Part shown: positions 18,541 to 26,341 of the stretch, one piece after another | Layout of the letters: each line of letters starts with the position of its first letter | Numbering within the stretch: position 1 is the first letter of the stretch | DNA from: Peptococcaceae bacterium BRH_c23 | GTDB taxonomy: Bacteria > Bacillota_B > Desulfitobacteriia > Desulfitobacteriales > Desulfitobacteriaceae | DNA: 35,362 nucleotides | NCBI GenBank assembly: GCA_000961805.1 | Contig: LADV01000269.1 | Coordinates: 1-35,362 of the forward strand | Direction of reading: 5' to 3' | Program-made: the position numbers and the translations under genes | The notes under the pieces: generated by a model | The model's input: only the letters and a program-made list of their open reading frames with translations | What the model was told of the DNA's origin: nothing | The model's database searches: none

Positions 18541-18583
18541 CCCGATATGTTTGATAAGAGTAACTTTTCTGATAATTTTAATT

Positions 18584-18633
18584 ATAAAACAAGGATGAAT
18601 GGAATATTTCTGTTCCATTCATCCTTGTTTTAT
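18584..18633 (-). terminator. Long perfect inverted repeat: terminator and possible enhancer site
   Basis: Arms 18584-18604 and 18613-18633 pair over 21 bp (core AAGGATGAATGGAA/TTCCATTCATCCTT) with an 8-base loop. On the minus strand the stem ends in TTTTAT, so it can terminate the activator gene. The inner part reads GGAA-TATTTCTG-TTCC, the same GGAA-N8-TTCC core as the second palindrome, about 70 bp upstream of the -24 element. Confidence 0.7.
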
Positions 18634-18674
18634 TTCAAATGACATTAGGGATTAGGCAAAAAGCTCATTTTCTG

Positions 18675-18700
18675 CAATTGGAACACATTTGTTCCAATTG
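18675..18700. promoter_or_regulatory. Palindromic candidate enhancer site (UAS)
   Basis: CAATTGGAACA and TGTTCCAATTG form a perfect 11-bp inverted repeat with a CATT spacer. It shares GGAA-N8-TTCC with the palindrome at 18601-18616. Its centre is about 150 bp upstream of the -24/-12 promoter, a usual distance for a sigma-54 activator site. It sits directly behind the activator gene's stop codon. Confidence 0.65.
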
Positions 18701-18719
18701 GAACTTCGCAGTGCCACTA

Positions 18720-20816
18720 TTATAGCAGCTCATATTGTTTTCCTTTCCGCAACACAGTAGTATGAGTTATCCCTAGGAGTAAAGCTATTTTTCTACTGCT
18801 TTTCTCAGTTCCTAGTGCTTTTCGCAACAATTCCTTTTCCATCAACTGAACGCCCTCGTTTAATGGGATAATTCCTCTAACGGTTACTTCAACCTCAGCC
18901 TTTCCATTATTCCCTACATTCAAATTTTCTGGTAAGTGGTTAACCTCTATTGAATCACCTTGACTTAGAATGACCGCTCTTTCTATAACATTTTCCAATT
19001 CACGAATATTTCCTGGCCAATCATAACTCTCAAATATTTTATAAACTTGTTGAGTAATTTTTTTTTGTTTGTTGTATTTAGAACAATACTTGCTCAAAAA
19101 ATATTCACTTAAAGGTAAAATATCCTCTTTACGCTCGCGCAAAGGAGGAATTTTAATTTGTACAACATTCAAACGATAGAATAAATCCTCGCGAAAGGTT
19201 TTTTTCTTGACCATTTCCTCCAGATTACGATTAGTAGCTGCGATAATGCGTACATCAAGGTTAATAGGCTTTATGCCACCAATACGACAAATAACCTTTT
19301 CCTGAATAACTCTTAAAAGCTTAACTTGTAAATTCAAAGGAAGTTCTCCGATCTCATCAAGGAAGATATTCCCACCATTGGCCGCTTCCATTAAGCCTAT
19401 TTTCCCCTCTTTACTAGCTCCAGTAAAGGCACCTTTTTCATAACCAAAAAGTTCAGATTCTATGAGATTTTCCGGTATTGCTCCACAGTTAATTGCGATA
19501 AACGGACCATTCTCCTTTCCGCTTAGCCTGTGAATCCGTTTAGCAGCTACTTCCTTACCCACCCCTGATTCTCCGGTAATCAGAACTGTCGATTCAACTT
19601 GCGATACACGTACCATTAGCTCTAGAACAGGCTCCATCGCAGGACTCTTGGTTATTAAATCTTCTTTTAATAACTTTCCTCTTAACTCTACTAACTCGAC
19701 TGAACAACGTAATCTCTCTTCCTTCGCTTGTTCTACTTGAAACTTAAGACGTTGCAATTCTGTCATATCCCTCATATTAAATATGACCTGTATTACCTTT
19801 CCATCCGGAGCAAAACGAGGATTACCGGTAATAATGATCTCCTGTCCATCGACCTTCGTGTAACCTTCGGTGAGAGTTTTCTTCTGCTGGATGATTTTAA
19901 TAGTCATTTCATCCAAATAACCAGCAACTTCAGATTCAATATCACTTAATATACAATTCTGGCTATAATCTGTCAGGTTAAAAAGCTGCAAAGCACTCTT
20001 ATTAACCCTTAGAACTACTCTTTCAGGATTAACAACCAGCATTCCGTCATAGGAACACTCGATGATATTATCCAACTCAACTTTTAATTCCCTGACCCTC
20101 GATAATTCTAGAGTTAAGTTATCCATTTCCGATAAATCTTGCAATACGACAACCGTACCTGTTATGTTGCCATTTACAAATATAGGCGTCGCATTCCCTA
20201 TTACCCGCTTGTTGTTAACCTCCAATCTAAAGCCAAACCGTGCTTGACCGTCAGCAATAACTTCCTTCCATATCCACTGAGGTAGAAGTCCTTCATAGCA
20301 CTGCTCAGTTGCTTCCTGACTACTAAGCCCTAAGAGAATCTCTGCTCCTTTATTAAAAAGGTATACAGAACCCGTTTTATCGAAAGCAATAATTGCATGA
20401 CTAACTGACTGCAACACAACTCTAAGTTCATTTCTAGTTTCTTCCCAAGCCAAGTTAACCTTTTTAATTAGCTCTACTCGGGACAGAATTCCCGTTAATT
20501 TCATATTTTGATCCAAAACAAGCATGCGTTCCATATCCTGAGTGCAAGTGTTTGCTATTTCCTCAAAGTCAGAATTTTCTTCCACTGTTGCTGGCGGATC
20601 ATCCATGAATTCCTCTACTTTTGCTGTTGGGGAATAGCCAGATAAAAAACATCCCAATACCTTAGAAATCGTAATAATCCCAACAATGTCATCGTTCACC
20701 CCCACAACAGGCGCACAATTAACATCGTGGTCTAGATAAATTCTGCTTGCATCAGCAAGACTTTGATCAGATCTAACTGTGTAAGGGTTACAAACCATTA
20801 CATTTTTAACCTTCAT
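18720..20816 (-). CDS. Sigma-54-dependent activator with CBS pair and two PAS domains
   Basis: The 698-residue enhancer-binding protein has, in order: two CBS motifs (1-120, MKVKNVMVCNPYTVRSDQSL and KVEEFMDDPPATVEENSD), PAS (~130-235), PAS (~245-355), a short coiled coil, then AAA+ with Walker A GESGVGKE (415-422), GAFTGA (462-467) and FLDEIGEL. The C-terminal HTH (SRKIALLLGITHTTVLRK) is of Fis/TyrR type. CBS pairs usually bind adenine nucleotides or SAM-like ligands, and PAS can bind small molecules or cofactors, so it may sense energy state and substrate together. It is the likely regulator of the adjacent methyl-transfer operon. Confidence 0.93.
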   Translation of the reverse strand: MKVKNVMVCNPYTVRSDQSLADASRIYLDHDVNCAPVVGVNDDIVGIITISKVLGCFLSGYSPTAKVEEFMDDPPATVEENSDFEEIANTCTQDMERMLVLDQNMKLTGILSRVELIKKVNLAWEETRNELRVVLQSVSHAIIAFDKTGSVYLFNKGAEILLGLSSQEATEQCYEGLLPQWIWKEVIADGQARFGFRLEVNNKRVIGNATPIFVNGNITGTVVVLQDLSEMDNLTLELSRVRELKVELDNIIECSYDGMLVVNPERVVLRVNKSALQLFNLTDYSQNCILSDIESEVAGYLDEMTIKIIQQKKTLTEGYTKVDGQEIIITGNPRFAPDGKVIQVIFNMRDMTELQRLKFQVEQAKEERLRCSVELVELRGKLLKEDLITKSPAMEPVLELMVRVSQVESTVLITGESGVGKEVAAKRIHRLSGKENGPFIAINCGAIPENLIESELFGYEKGAFTGASKEGKIGLMEAANGGNIFLDEIGELPLNLQVKLLRVIQEKVICRIGGIKPINLDVRIIAATNRNLEEMVKKKTFREDLFYRLNVVQIKIPPLRERKEDILPLSEYFLSKYCSKYNKQKKITQQVYKIFESYDWPGNIRELENVIERAVILSQGDSIEVNHLPENLNVGNNGKAEVEVTVRGIIPLNEGVQLMEKELLRKALGTEKSSRKIALLLGITHTTVLRKGKQYELL

Positions 20817-20883
20817 TGCAACTTCCTCCTTTCATAAGATTTTCATCCTATACCAGTCCATCCACGCTGGAGCACCCTGCGCT

Positions 20884-21363
20884 CTAAGCTCCAGAATTCT
20901 TGTCCGGACTCTTTTCCACTGCTTCCACACACACATATTTATAGACCCTACCATTAATTTCAATAGAATAGGAGATTTCCGCTACTTTTCTTAGCATATT
21001 CGACACAGAGCAATAAACCTGCTCAGCCATTTGTAGAGCTTTATTCACCTTTTCTGCTGAAATGTTCTCCCCGCTTAACCGATATACCACATGAATATCG
21101 CTAAACACCTTGGGGTGTTCTTCAACTCTAGTCCCATTAACTTCAACGTCTAAACGATTGTATACGACTCTCATTTTATTGAGAATATGACCTAACTCGA
21201 TACCTGTACACCCGCCAAGAGACATTAACATTAATTCCATCGGTCTTACGCCTTCATTTTTCCCACCATAAATCGCTGACGCGTCCATAGGTATTTTAAA
21301 GCCACTATCATCGGTACCTACAAATTTCATATTTCCTTCCCAAGTAATGTTTACTTGTGACAT
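20884..21363 (-). CDS. OsmC/Ohr-family protein
   Basis: The 159-residue OsmC-fold protein has GGKNEGVRPMELMLMSLGGCTGIEL with the first catalytic-type Cys (~52), and VYCSVSNML with the second (~121). Family members reduce organic hydroperoxides or act on small thiols and persulfides. It is 67 bases upstream of the activator gene on the same strand, so the two are probably co-transcribed from the promoter at 21446-21474. AAAGGAGAG precedes ATG. Confidence 0.9.
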   Translation of the reverse strand: MSQVNITWEGNMKFVGTDDSGFKIPMDASAIYGGKNEGVRPMELMLMSLGGCTGIELGHILNKMRVVYNRLDVEVNGTRVEEHPKVFSDIHVVYRLSGENISAEKVNKALQMAEQVYCSVSNMLRKVAEISYSIEINGRVYKYVCVEAVEKSPDKNSGA

Positions 21364-21445
21364 AAAACAATCTCTCCTTTTTTAAACTATACCTGCTTAA
21401 CTTTCATAACTTCTCCTCTTATCTGAGAAATTCGTTAATTTCCTA

Positions 21446-21474
21446 ATTATAATCCTCGGACTCTTAGATGGCAA
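21446..21474 (-). promoter_or_regulatory. Sigma-70-type promoter for osmC-like gene and activator
   Basis: On the minus strand TTGCCA (21474-21469) is followed after exactly 17 bases by TATAAT (21451-21446). One mismatch to TTGACA and a perfect -10. Transcription would start near 21438, about 75 bases before the OsmC-like ATG. Confidence 0.65.
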
Positions 21475-21624
21475 TGAACAAGGCAAAATGAAAGACAGCA
21501 CTCAACATAATACCAGTTACCTTCTTGCCACACGATTGTAACTGTCTCATTTGGTCCTACAGAACTGCTCTCCGACGGATACAAACTGTTGCTTGTACCG
21601 CCGACCTTCAAATTCATAAGCTAG

Positions 21625-21771
21625 GATTTCCTGATATCGTCCCTAGATGGCAGTATACGCGTGAACATTAGCTCGGTCTCGACAACGAACAGTGGCGTGA
21701 GCTATAAGATTACTGTGCCGCTGACAGCGGGTCATACTTATACCGTCACAGCAGTGAACTCGTTCAACTAA
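21625..21771 (+). pseudogene. C-terminal remnant of a surface/fibronectin- or Ig-like protein
   Basis: An open stretch on the plus strand reads ISSVSTTNSGVSYKITVPL and then AGHTYTVTAVNSFN before TAA. The alternating Thr/Ser/Val pattern is what an extracellular beta-sandwich domain would give. There is no start and the preceding frame is closed at 21622. The DNA is richer in GC than its flanks. The rest of 21364-21820 carries no other gene. CATCGA/TCGATG arms around 21778-21813 can form a hairpin. Confidence 0.35.
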
Positions 21772-21820
21772 AGTTGAACATCGAGACTTCGGTAACGAAA
21801 GCCTCTAGTCGATGGTTAGA

Positions 21821-22693
21821 CTATTGCTTAATCGGAAATTTAAGATCATTAATACTCGTATAATTGGGAACTAATTGCTGTTTATTAAAGGCGTCTCTTG
21901 GCAAATTAACAAATAAGAAATATAAAAGCCTATTTTGTTCCTTTTGGGCAAACGGTTGAAATGTCAGTCCAAGTTTACGGAAACCATTTGGTTGCAATAC
22001 ACTAGAGTCTAAAATACATTCAGCCTTCAAAGGTCCATCTGGAAGCTCTAGAATAATAGATATTTTATCATCATCGAATTGATAATTATCGAAAATAGTG
22101 ATACACACCCCGTGTCGTGAGATGTCACACGTTGTTGTAGTGACCCATTCAGAATCCCTCACTTTAATCTGCAGTCTTACTTTTACTGGAAAACGATATT
22201 TTTGTCTATAGTAGTGTCGATTAATGATGTAAAGTATCGTGACTACTAACATAACGACATTATAGATTGACCAAAATATAGCAACGTAGATACTGATCGA
22301 TTCCGCATCATAGAAACTTTTCCAGATTAGATTTGAGACTGCAATTGAAATTGATAAAAGAATAATACCAATTAAAAGAATGTGTAGTAATAATTCACGT
22401 CGATCCTTTCGAATAATCGATTCATCCGCTTTTTTCGGAGTTACGCGAAAAACTAGATCCCGCGGCCAAAAAAGGGACAAGGATGCTTTGATAAACGTAA
22501 ACATTTTCAACATATTGTATCTCTCAGTATCTATATAGCGGAAGAAACCTCGCCCTAAGGCAATATTCGCTAAGGAGCTGAGTAAAATGAACGGCAACCA
22601 ATGGAAAATAAAATCTAAACTGCTGGCCCGAATCGGCAATATACCCGTTAGCAAGATAATAATCGGTGTAAGTAGTGTCGGAAAAGTAGCCAA
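21821..22693 (-). pseudogene. Cellulose synthase (BcsA-like) C-terminal part with PilZ domain, 5'-truncated
   Basis: The product has four to six TM segments, the VFRVTPKK motif typical of the region after the last catalytic part of BcsA, and a PilZ domain: R163-QKY-R167 (RxxxR) and D190-I-S192-RH-G195 (DxSxxG), the c-di-GMP-binding signature. The glycosyltransferase domain (D,D,D, QxxRW) is missing because the gene is cut at about 22677, where transposase coding sequence begins on the other strand. TTG 22693 only begins an open frame. The remaining TM-PilZ part might still be made. Confidence 0.75.
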
Positions 22694-22808
22694 CAGTCAG
22701 GTGGGTGTTTTCGTCGGCTATTCCGGCCCTAAAGGCTATGGTTTGATTTCAGCACGGCTGTTCATGCCCGAAAAATGGTTTGACGAAGAGCATAAACAAT
22801 TAAACTGA
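22677..22808 (+). mobile_element. IS701/IS4-type transposase fragment
   Basis: The plus strand encodes VGKVANSQVGVFVGYSG, then KGYGLISARLFMPEKWF before TGA at 22806-22808. This is the segment after the second catalytic region in IS701-family DDE transposases (NCQVGVFLGYxxxxGYxLLDxRLYLPExW). Both ends of the transposase are missing. Its left edge coincides with the truncation of the cellulose synthase gene. Confidence 0.7.
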
Positions 22809-22870
22809 TCTGCTAGGAGAATCGATGATGATTTTTACACATTAGATGAAGCATAAACATTTCTTTTAGT

Positions 22871-23248
22871 TTACCTTTTTGACTCCTCCATCGTATTTGT
22901 CTTAAAAAACTTAAATGCCCTGTAAAATTGTAAAACTTTTGCTACTAAATATTGGTCTTGAAGCCACGGCTTTCTTTCTTGTTTAGAATAATCAAACGTG
23001 GTTTCTAATTTAGTCGCATTTATTTTCATTCGAAAAGTATTTACTAAACTCTCTGAGTCTATGTCAAGGAAACGAGCATAAGACCGTAAAAATCCTACCG
23101 TGTAAACCTCACCAGGAAGAACGCAGTAGTCCTCTTCTTCTAATGCTTGTAGGTATTTGCAACGAATTTTAGTGAATTCTTCAACATCTTTCAGTTCCAT
23201 TCCTTTAGCTTCTCTCGCCTTACGTAACTGTTAGACAACTTTCTCCAT
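22871..23248 (-). pseudogene. RodZ-like helix-turn-helix protein with nonsense codon
   Basis: The natural start is ATG 23248, preceded by a strong AAAGGAGG. It reads MEKVV, then TAA (23233-23231), then continues in frame as QLRKAREAKGMELKDVEE, TKIRCKYLQALEEEDY and FLRSYARFLDID. This is the N-terminal HTH_25 domain of RodZ-type shape/division proteins. Re-initiation at ATG 23200 would give 109 residues lacking helix 1. The C-terminal part has no clear TM helix, unlike full RodZ. It is the first gene behind the c-di-GMP riboswitch. Confidence 0.75.
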
Positions 23249-23344
23249 ATTTCAACCTCCTTTTTTCAAGATCATAAGTAACAGCCTGTTTGATGTATAA
23301 GCCTAAGTAGAGCATCATTATCCCAAACCTGATTAAAAAAGAGA

Positions 23345-23394
23345 AAACAAAAAGAACTCCACACCAGAGATACTTAGTCCCGGCTGGGGCTCTA
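23345..23394 (-). terminator. Putative expression-platform terminator of the riboswitch
   Basis: Directly after the aptamer the minus strand reads AGAGCCCCAG, a loop, then CTCTGGTGTGGAGTTC, then TTTTTGTTTT. An imperfect stem of about ten pairs with bulges followed by a T-run fits an intrinsic terminator. The pairing is from inspection only. Confidence 0.4.
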
Positions 23395-23399
23395 ATTTC

Positions 23400-23490
23400 T
23401 TCTCCGGCAACCTGGCAATCGTGGCAGTGTCTTTACTGCTGTAGACCCATGGCTTTGCGTCACACCTTTTCAGATGTTTTGCCCTTATCA
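23400..23490 (-). ncRNA. GEMM-I / c-di-GMP-I riboswitch aptamer
   Basis: The minus strand holds the conserved elements in order: AAGGGCAAAA, then a 6-bp stem ACATCT-GAAA-AGGTGT with a GNRA tetraloop, then GACGCAAAGCC, GGGTCTA, a GCAGT/ACTGC stem, and GCCAGGTTGCCGG. This order, the GAAA loop and the ACGCAAAGCC core are diagnostic for the c-di-GMP-I class. The GGG before CAAA is intact, which fits c-di-GMP rather than the cGAMP-preferring variant. The aptamer lies about 150 bases upstream of the RodZ-like gene on the same strand. The nearby PilZ protein binds the same messenger. Confidence 0.9.
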
Positions 23491-23661
23491 GAACAATTTT
23501 CTAAATAAATAGTTAATATATGAGTATTTATCAACAAAGAAGTTAAATGATGTCGTATTTTGCTAGGAATTCTCTTTAGAGTATTTTAGCATACTTACTA
23601 ATAAATTCAAATATTTTTAATTTATTGACGAAGCTGGAAAGGAATCTCTTTCCAAGATGAA

Positions 23662-23750
23662 AAGAGCCTTGAGGCAGTACAACTGTATGTACCTCAAGGC
23701 TTTCGTTATGTATCTCCGCTTAATTCGAGGGTATGTATGGCGGAGGCGAA
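23662..23750. repeat. Dispersed repeat, copy A (truncated)
   Basis: GCCTTGAGG (23666-23674) pairs with CCTCAAGGC (23692-23700), followed by TTTCGTTATGTATCTCCGC and GGCGGAGGCGA. This matches the repeat at 34889-34996 closely, with a one-base deletion in the middle. CTCCGC/GCGGAG (23714-23719/23740-23745) is kept, but the distal arm that would pair with CGAGGGTATG is missing. Just before it, GGAAAG/CTTTCC forms a small hairpin (23637-23654). Confidence 0.75.
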
Positions 23751-24121
23751 CTTACACTGCTGGAAATCCTAACAGTGAAGCTGAGATAATAAAATGTTAT
23801 TAGTATTAGCATTAATCCCATTACGAGTACTATTCAACTATTGTAATGGGACACGAGTAAAGCGTCGAGTGAATTTAATCTTATGCCATTTTTACAAAAA
23901 AGAAGAAACACTAATGGATTGGGGCCCATAGCGTTTCTTCTGATCTTACACATATGGCGATAGAAAATAAATGATTTGCGTTTAACCTCTACTAGACTCA
24001 TTGTACATAATAATCTACCTCCTATAGCCTAATTTATCATATTCAAACACTTAAGTTAGGTGCTTGTCCAACATCCTAAAGCTGTTTGTCCCTATCAATA
24101 TTATACCATATCTTCATATTA
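23751..24121. other. Gene-free stretch with inverted repeats
   Basis: No gene is seen. CCCATTAC (about 23818) and GTAATGGG (about 23844) form an 8-bp inverted repeat with a long loop, and the terminator of the two-TM gene lies at 23896-23941. The remainder is AT-rich leader and trailer sequence. Confidence 0.4.
23896..23941 (-). terminator. Intrinsic terminator for the two-TM protein gene
   Basis: On the minus strand AGAAGAAAC pairs with GTTTCTTCT (9 bp; inner ATGG/CCAT also pairs) and is followed by TTTTTGTAAAAA. It lies about 180 bases past the stop at 24122 and is the clearest stem-plus-T-run terminator in this region. Confidence 0.65.
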
Positions 24122-25171
24122 TTATACTATATCTTTGGCTATCGTAAAAATAACCCCGTCACCCGGGAGAATCCAACCATTAAATTCAACTCTAACGCCA
24201 TTAGTATTCTTATAAGGTATAATTTTCAACTTCTTTTCATCCATAAAACCGAATCCAAAACCATTCACACGATAAGGCGCATAATTTTTTAACATAAAAT
24301 TACTACTAAATCGTTTGCAAGGAGCAGTAATACGATGTTGATAATGAATATCTGTTATTGGAACAAGGGACTCTGCTACGAGTTCAATAGAACAACTATC
24401 TTTGATCTCAATCGAAAAATGGCCAGATATATCAACTTCGTAACTTGGAGCACTTGATGGTGGGTTTTGACATCTCTCCACAAATAATTTGATATTCTTG
24501 TCTATGGTTTGATTCCCAATTGTAACTCTACATTTATTTATTTTATATAAATCAATATCATTTACATCTTCAATGGGTGTCATATATGCTCCAACCGGAA
24601 CATTTTTCACCTTTACTTCAGAGGTTGGATTTACTATTGTGAAAAGCCTTGTAATGACTTTTTTCATATAATTTTTATCTTCATCTATTATGCACTCGAC
24701 ATCATTAATGTATTCCTCATAATAGCATTCATTAAGGAAATTACAAATTTCATCTTCAACGACGTAAAAAAAGCTAGTTGGGTCATTGGTTCCAAAGTAT
24801 AGTCTTCTATCAACATTACTTTTTAATCCTTTTAATCTGGGTTCATCAAGATCGTTAATGAAATCGTCAGTAGCCATCATCTTTCTTAAAGAATCTACTA
24901 GAGTGCGCCCGTAATGAGTTAATTCCATGAAAATAGCAACACTACCTACAATAAATACAGCAATAAAAAATTCTTTAAAGAAATCCAAAAAAATCCCACT
25001 TAGTAATGAAAAATCGAAATTATGTTCATATAACGAAATAAAAAATAAGCCAACTAAACTAGTAAAAGTAAGCGGATTGCAGAATATGAAGAAAGTAGCA
25101 ATAAAACCCCGTCTTGGAAAGATATTAGTAGAAGATGTTATAGGAGTTTTAGGACTTGTCAACAAAATCAT
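24122..25171 (-). CDS. Unknown membrane protein, two TM helices plus large cytoplasmic domain
   Basis: The 349-residue protein has two hydrophobic helices (about 25-48 and 63-85) and then about 260 mostly beta-rich, charged residues ending in RVEFNGWILPGDGVIFTIAKD. I recognise no family. The layout, two N-terminal TMs followed by a beta-rich domain, resembles 2TM-beta effectors of nucleotide-signalling defence systems, but no cyclase is next to it, so this is only an analogy. GGGAG abuts ATG 25171 with no spacing; TTG at 25165 (codon 3) has a better distance and may be the true start. AT-rich and isolated, with its own terminator. Confidence 0.6.
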   Translation of the reverse strand: MILLTSPKTPITSSTNIFPRRGFIATFFIFCNPLTFTSLVGLFFISLYEHNFDFSLLSGIFLDFFKEFFIAVFIVGSVAIFMELTHYGRTLVDSLRKMMATDDFINDLDEPRLKGLKSNVDRRLYFGTNDPTSFFYVVEDEICNFLNECYYEEYINDVECIIDEDKNYMKKVITRLFTIVNPTSEVKVKNVPVGAYMTPIEDVNDIDLYKINKCRVTIGNQTIDKNIKLFVERCQNPPSSAPSYEVDISGHFSIEIKDSCSIELVAESLVPITDIHYQHRITAPCKRFSSNFMLKNYAPYRVNGFGFGFMDEKKLKIIPYKNTNGVRVEFNGWILPGDGVIFTIAKDIV

Positions 25172-25549
25172 CTCCCTTGGAATATTTAACCAAAATTATT
25201 CTTCTGGAAATTATCGTAAATATCCTTTATTTTATAAGGTCCATTCAGTTCCACATACCTAAGTCCGCTCAGCAAAATAAAAAAGCCCAAGGTGGGCACT
25301 TATCCAAACCCACCACGAAAAAATCGTTTTCATTCCAGTCCATACCAATTTCTTTCAAAAACAATTCTCTTGTCTGTGTTGGCAATTATTCGAAGTACTT
25401 AGAAGGCAAAATGTTCAAGCGGTTTATTTACTATTTACTAAAATTGCATAGACAATATAGCGGTCCAGAGAATAGCCAGGAGTATTGAATGGATAGCAGG
25501 TAGTCAACGTTAGTATGACATGGTGGTTGAATACTTTAATTCGCAATAA
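25172..25549. other. Intergenic stretch with a short copy of the repeat tail
   Basis: GCACTTATCCAAACCC at 25296-25311 matches the tail GCACCTATCCAAACCC of the repeat near 34993. Here GGTGGG (25291-25296) pairs locally with CCCACC (25309-25314). A plus-strand frame through the region has no ribosome binding site and no recognisable motif, and I do not call it a gene. Confidence 0.4.
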
Positions 25550-25580
25550 TTGAATGAGTGCCTTAGAATAATGATATAAT
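25550..25580 (+). promoter_or_regulatory. Possible promoter of the MBL-fold hydrolase gene
   Basis: TTGAAT (25550-25555) and TATAAT (25575-25580) are separated by 19 bases, longer than ideal. Downstream, a 13-base sequence GCTTGATCTTCGT is repeated in tandem at 25596-25608 and 25610-25622 within the leader. Confidence 0.4.
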
Positions 25581-25646
25581 TGTCTTGGAATGGAAGCTTG
25601 ATCTTCGTGGCTTGATCTTCGTAAAATGAATTAAGAAGGTGCTTTC

Positions 25647-26339
25647 TTGCAACTAATATATGATTTGATACAACTTTCTATAACCAACTGCTATTTAATC
25701 AAAGGCTTAAACGGCTTTTTGCTTATTGACTGCGGAGGGCGAGGGGATAAAAAGACCTTTACCAAAAAGCTTGCGCGCTTAGGCCTTAAAGCTTCCCAGA
25801 TTAAATACCTTGTGTTGACCCACCATCACAACGACCATTGTGGTTTATTGCCATTTTTAATGGCAGAAAACCCCGATATATGTGTGATCATGAGCGAACT
25901 ATGTTCACGATATCTTCAAGGTGGGCATAATATTCGTCATCCCAACGAGCGCTACGCCAATAAATTTCTTGAGCTTATGATGGGACTTTATTTAGGAGTT
26001 CAAAAGGATTCCGACAGCTTTGAGCCTTTTTACATAAGACCACAAGATATAGTTATCAGGAATGATGATGATAGCTTCTTGCTAAATATGGGATTTTCGG
26101 CAAATATTCTATTAACACCTGGCCATACAGAGGACAGCCTCTCCGTCATTGTGAAAGACACTGCTTTTGTCGGTGATGCCACCCGGAATTTCCTGTCTTT
26201 TACAGGCGCACCCTACCATCCCGTTATATACTACAACGAAAGCAGTTACCATGAAAGCAGGCAAAAGATCATAAAGCAGGGCATACGTTATGTATGCCCT
26301 GCTCATGGAAAACCCTTTGCTGTGGAAAAATGGCGCTGA
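25647..26339 (+). CDS. Metallo-beta-lactamase-fold hydrolase
   Basis: The 230-residue MBL-fold enzyme has H59-x-H61-x-D63-H64 (THHHNDHCG), a PGHTEDS motif with the third-site His, a GDA Asp and a terminal CPAHGK His, so all metal ligands are present. An insertion GGHNIRHPNERYANKF near the middle may form the substrate lid. The physiological substrate is unknown; glyoxalase II-like thioesters, lactones or phosphoesters are possible. Starts at TTG with AAGAAGGTG upstream. It ends two bases from the end of the convergent LuxR-type gene. Confidence 0.88.
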   Translation: MQLIYDLIQLSITNCYLIKGLNGFLLIDCGGRGDKKTFTKKLARLGLKASQIKYLVLTHHHNDHCGLLPFLMAENPDICVIMSELCSRYLQGGHNIRHPNERYANKFLELMMGLYLGVQKDSDSFEPFYIRPQDIVIRNDDDSFLLNMGFSANILLTPGHTEDSLSVIVKDTAFVGDATRNFLSFTGAPYHPVIYYNESSYHESRQKIIKQGIRYVCPAHGKPFAVEKWR

Positions 26340-26341
26340 GT

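Noticed and set aside
24122..25171. CBASS or similar immune operon
   Set aside because: Only an effector-like layout is present; no cyclase, E1/E2-like or nuclease partner was found on either side.
25156..25488. Plus-strand gene of 110 codons opposite the start of the two-TM gene
   Set aside because: No ribosome binding site, overlaps the repeat tail and the 5' end of a better-supported gene, no motif.
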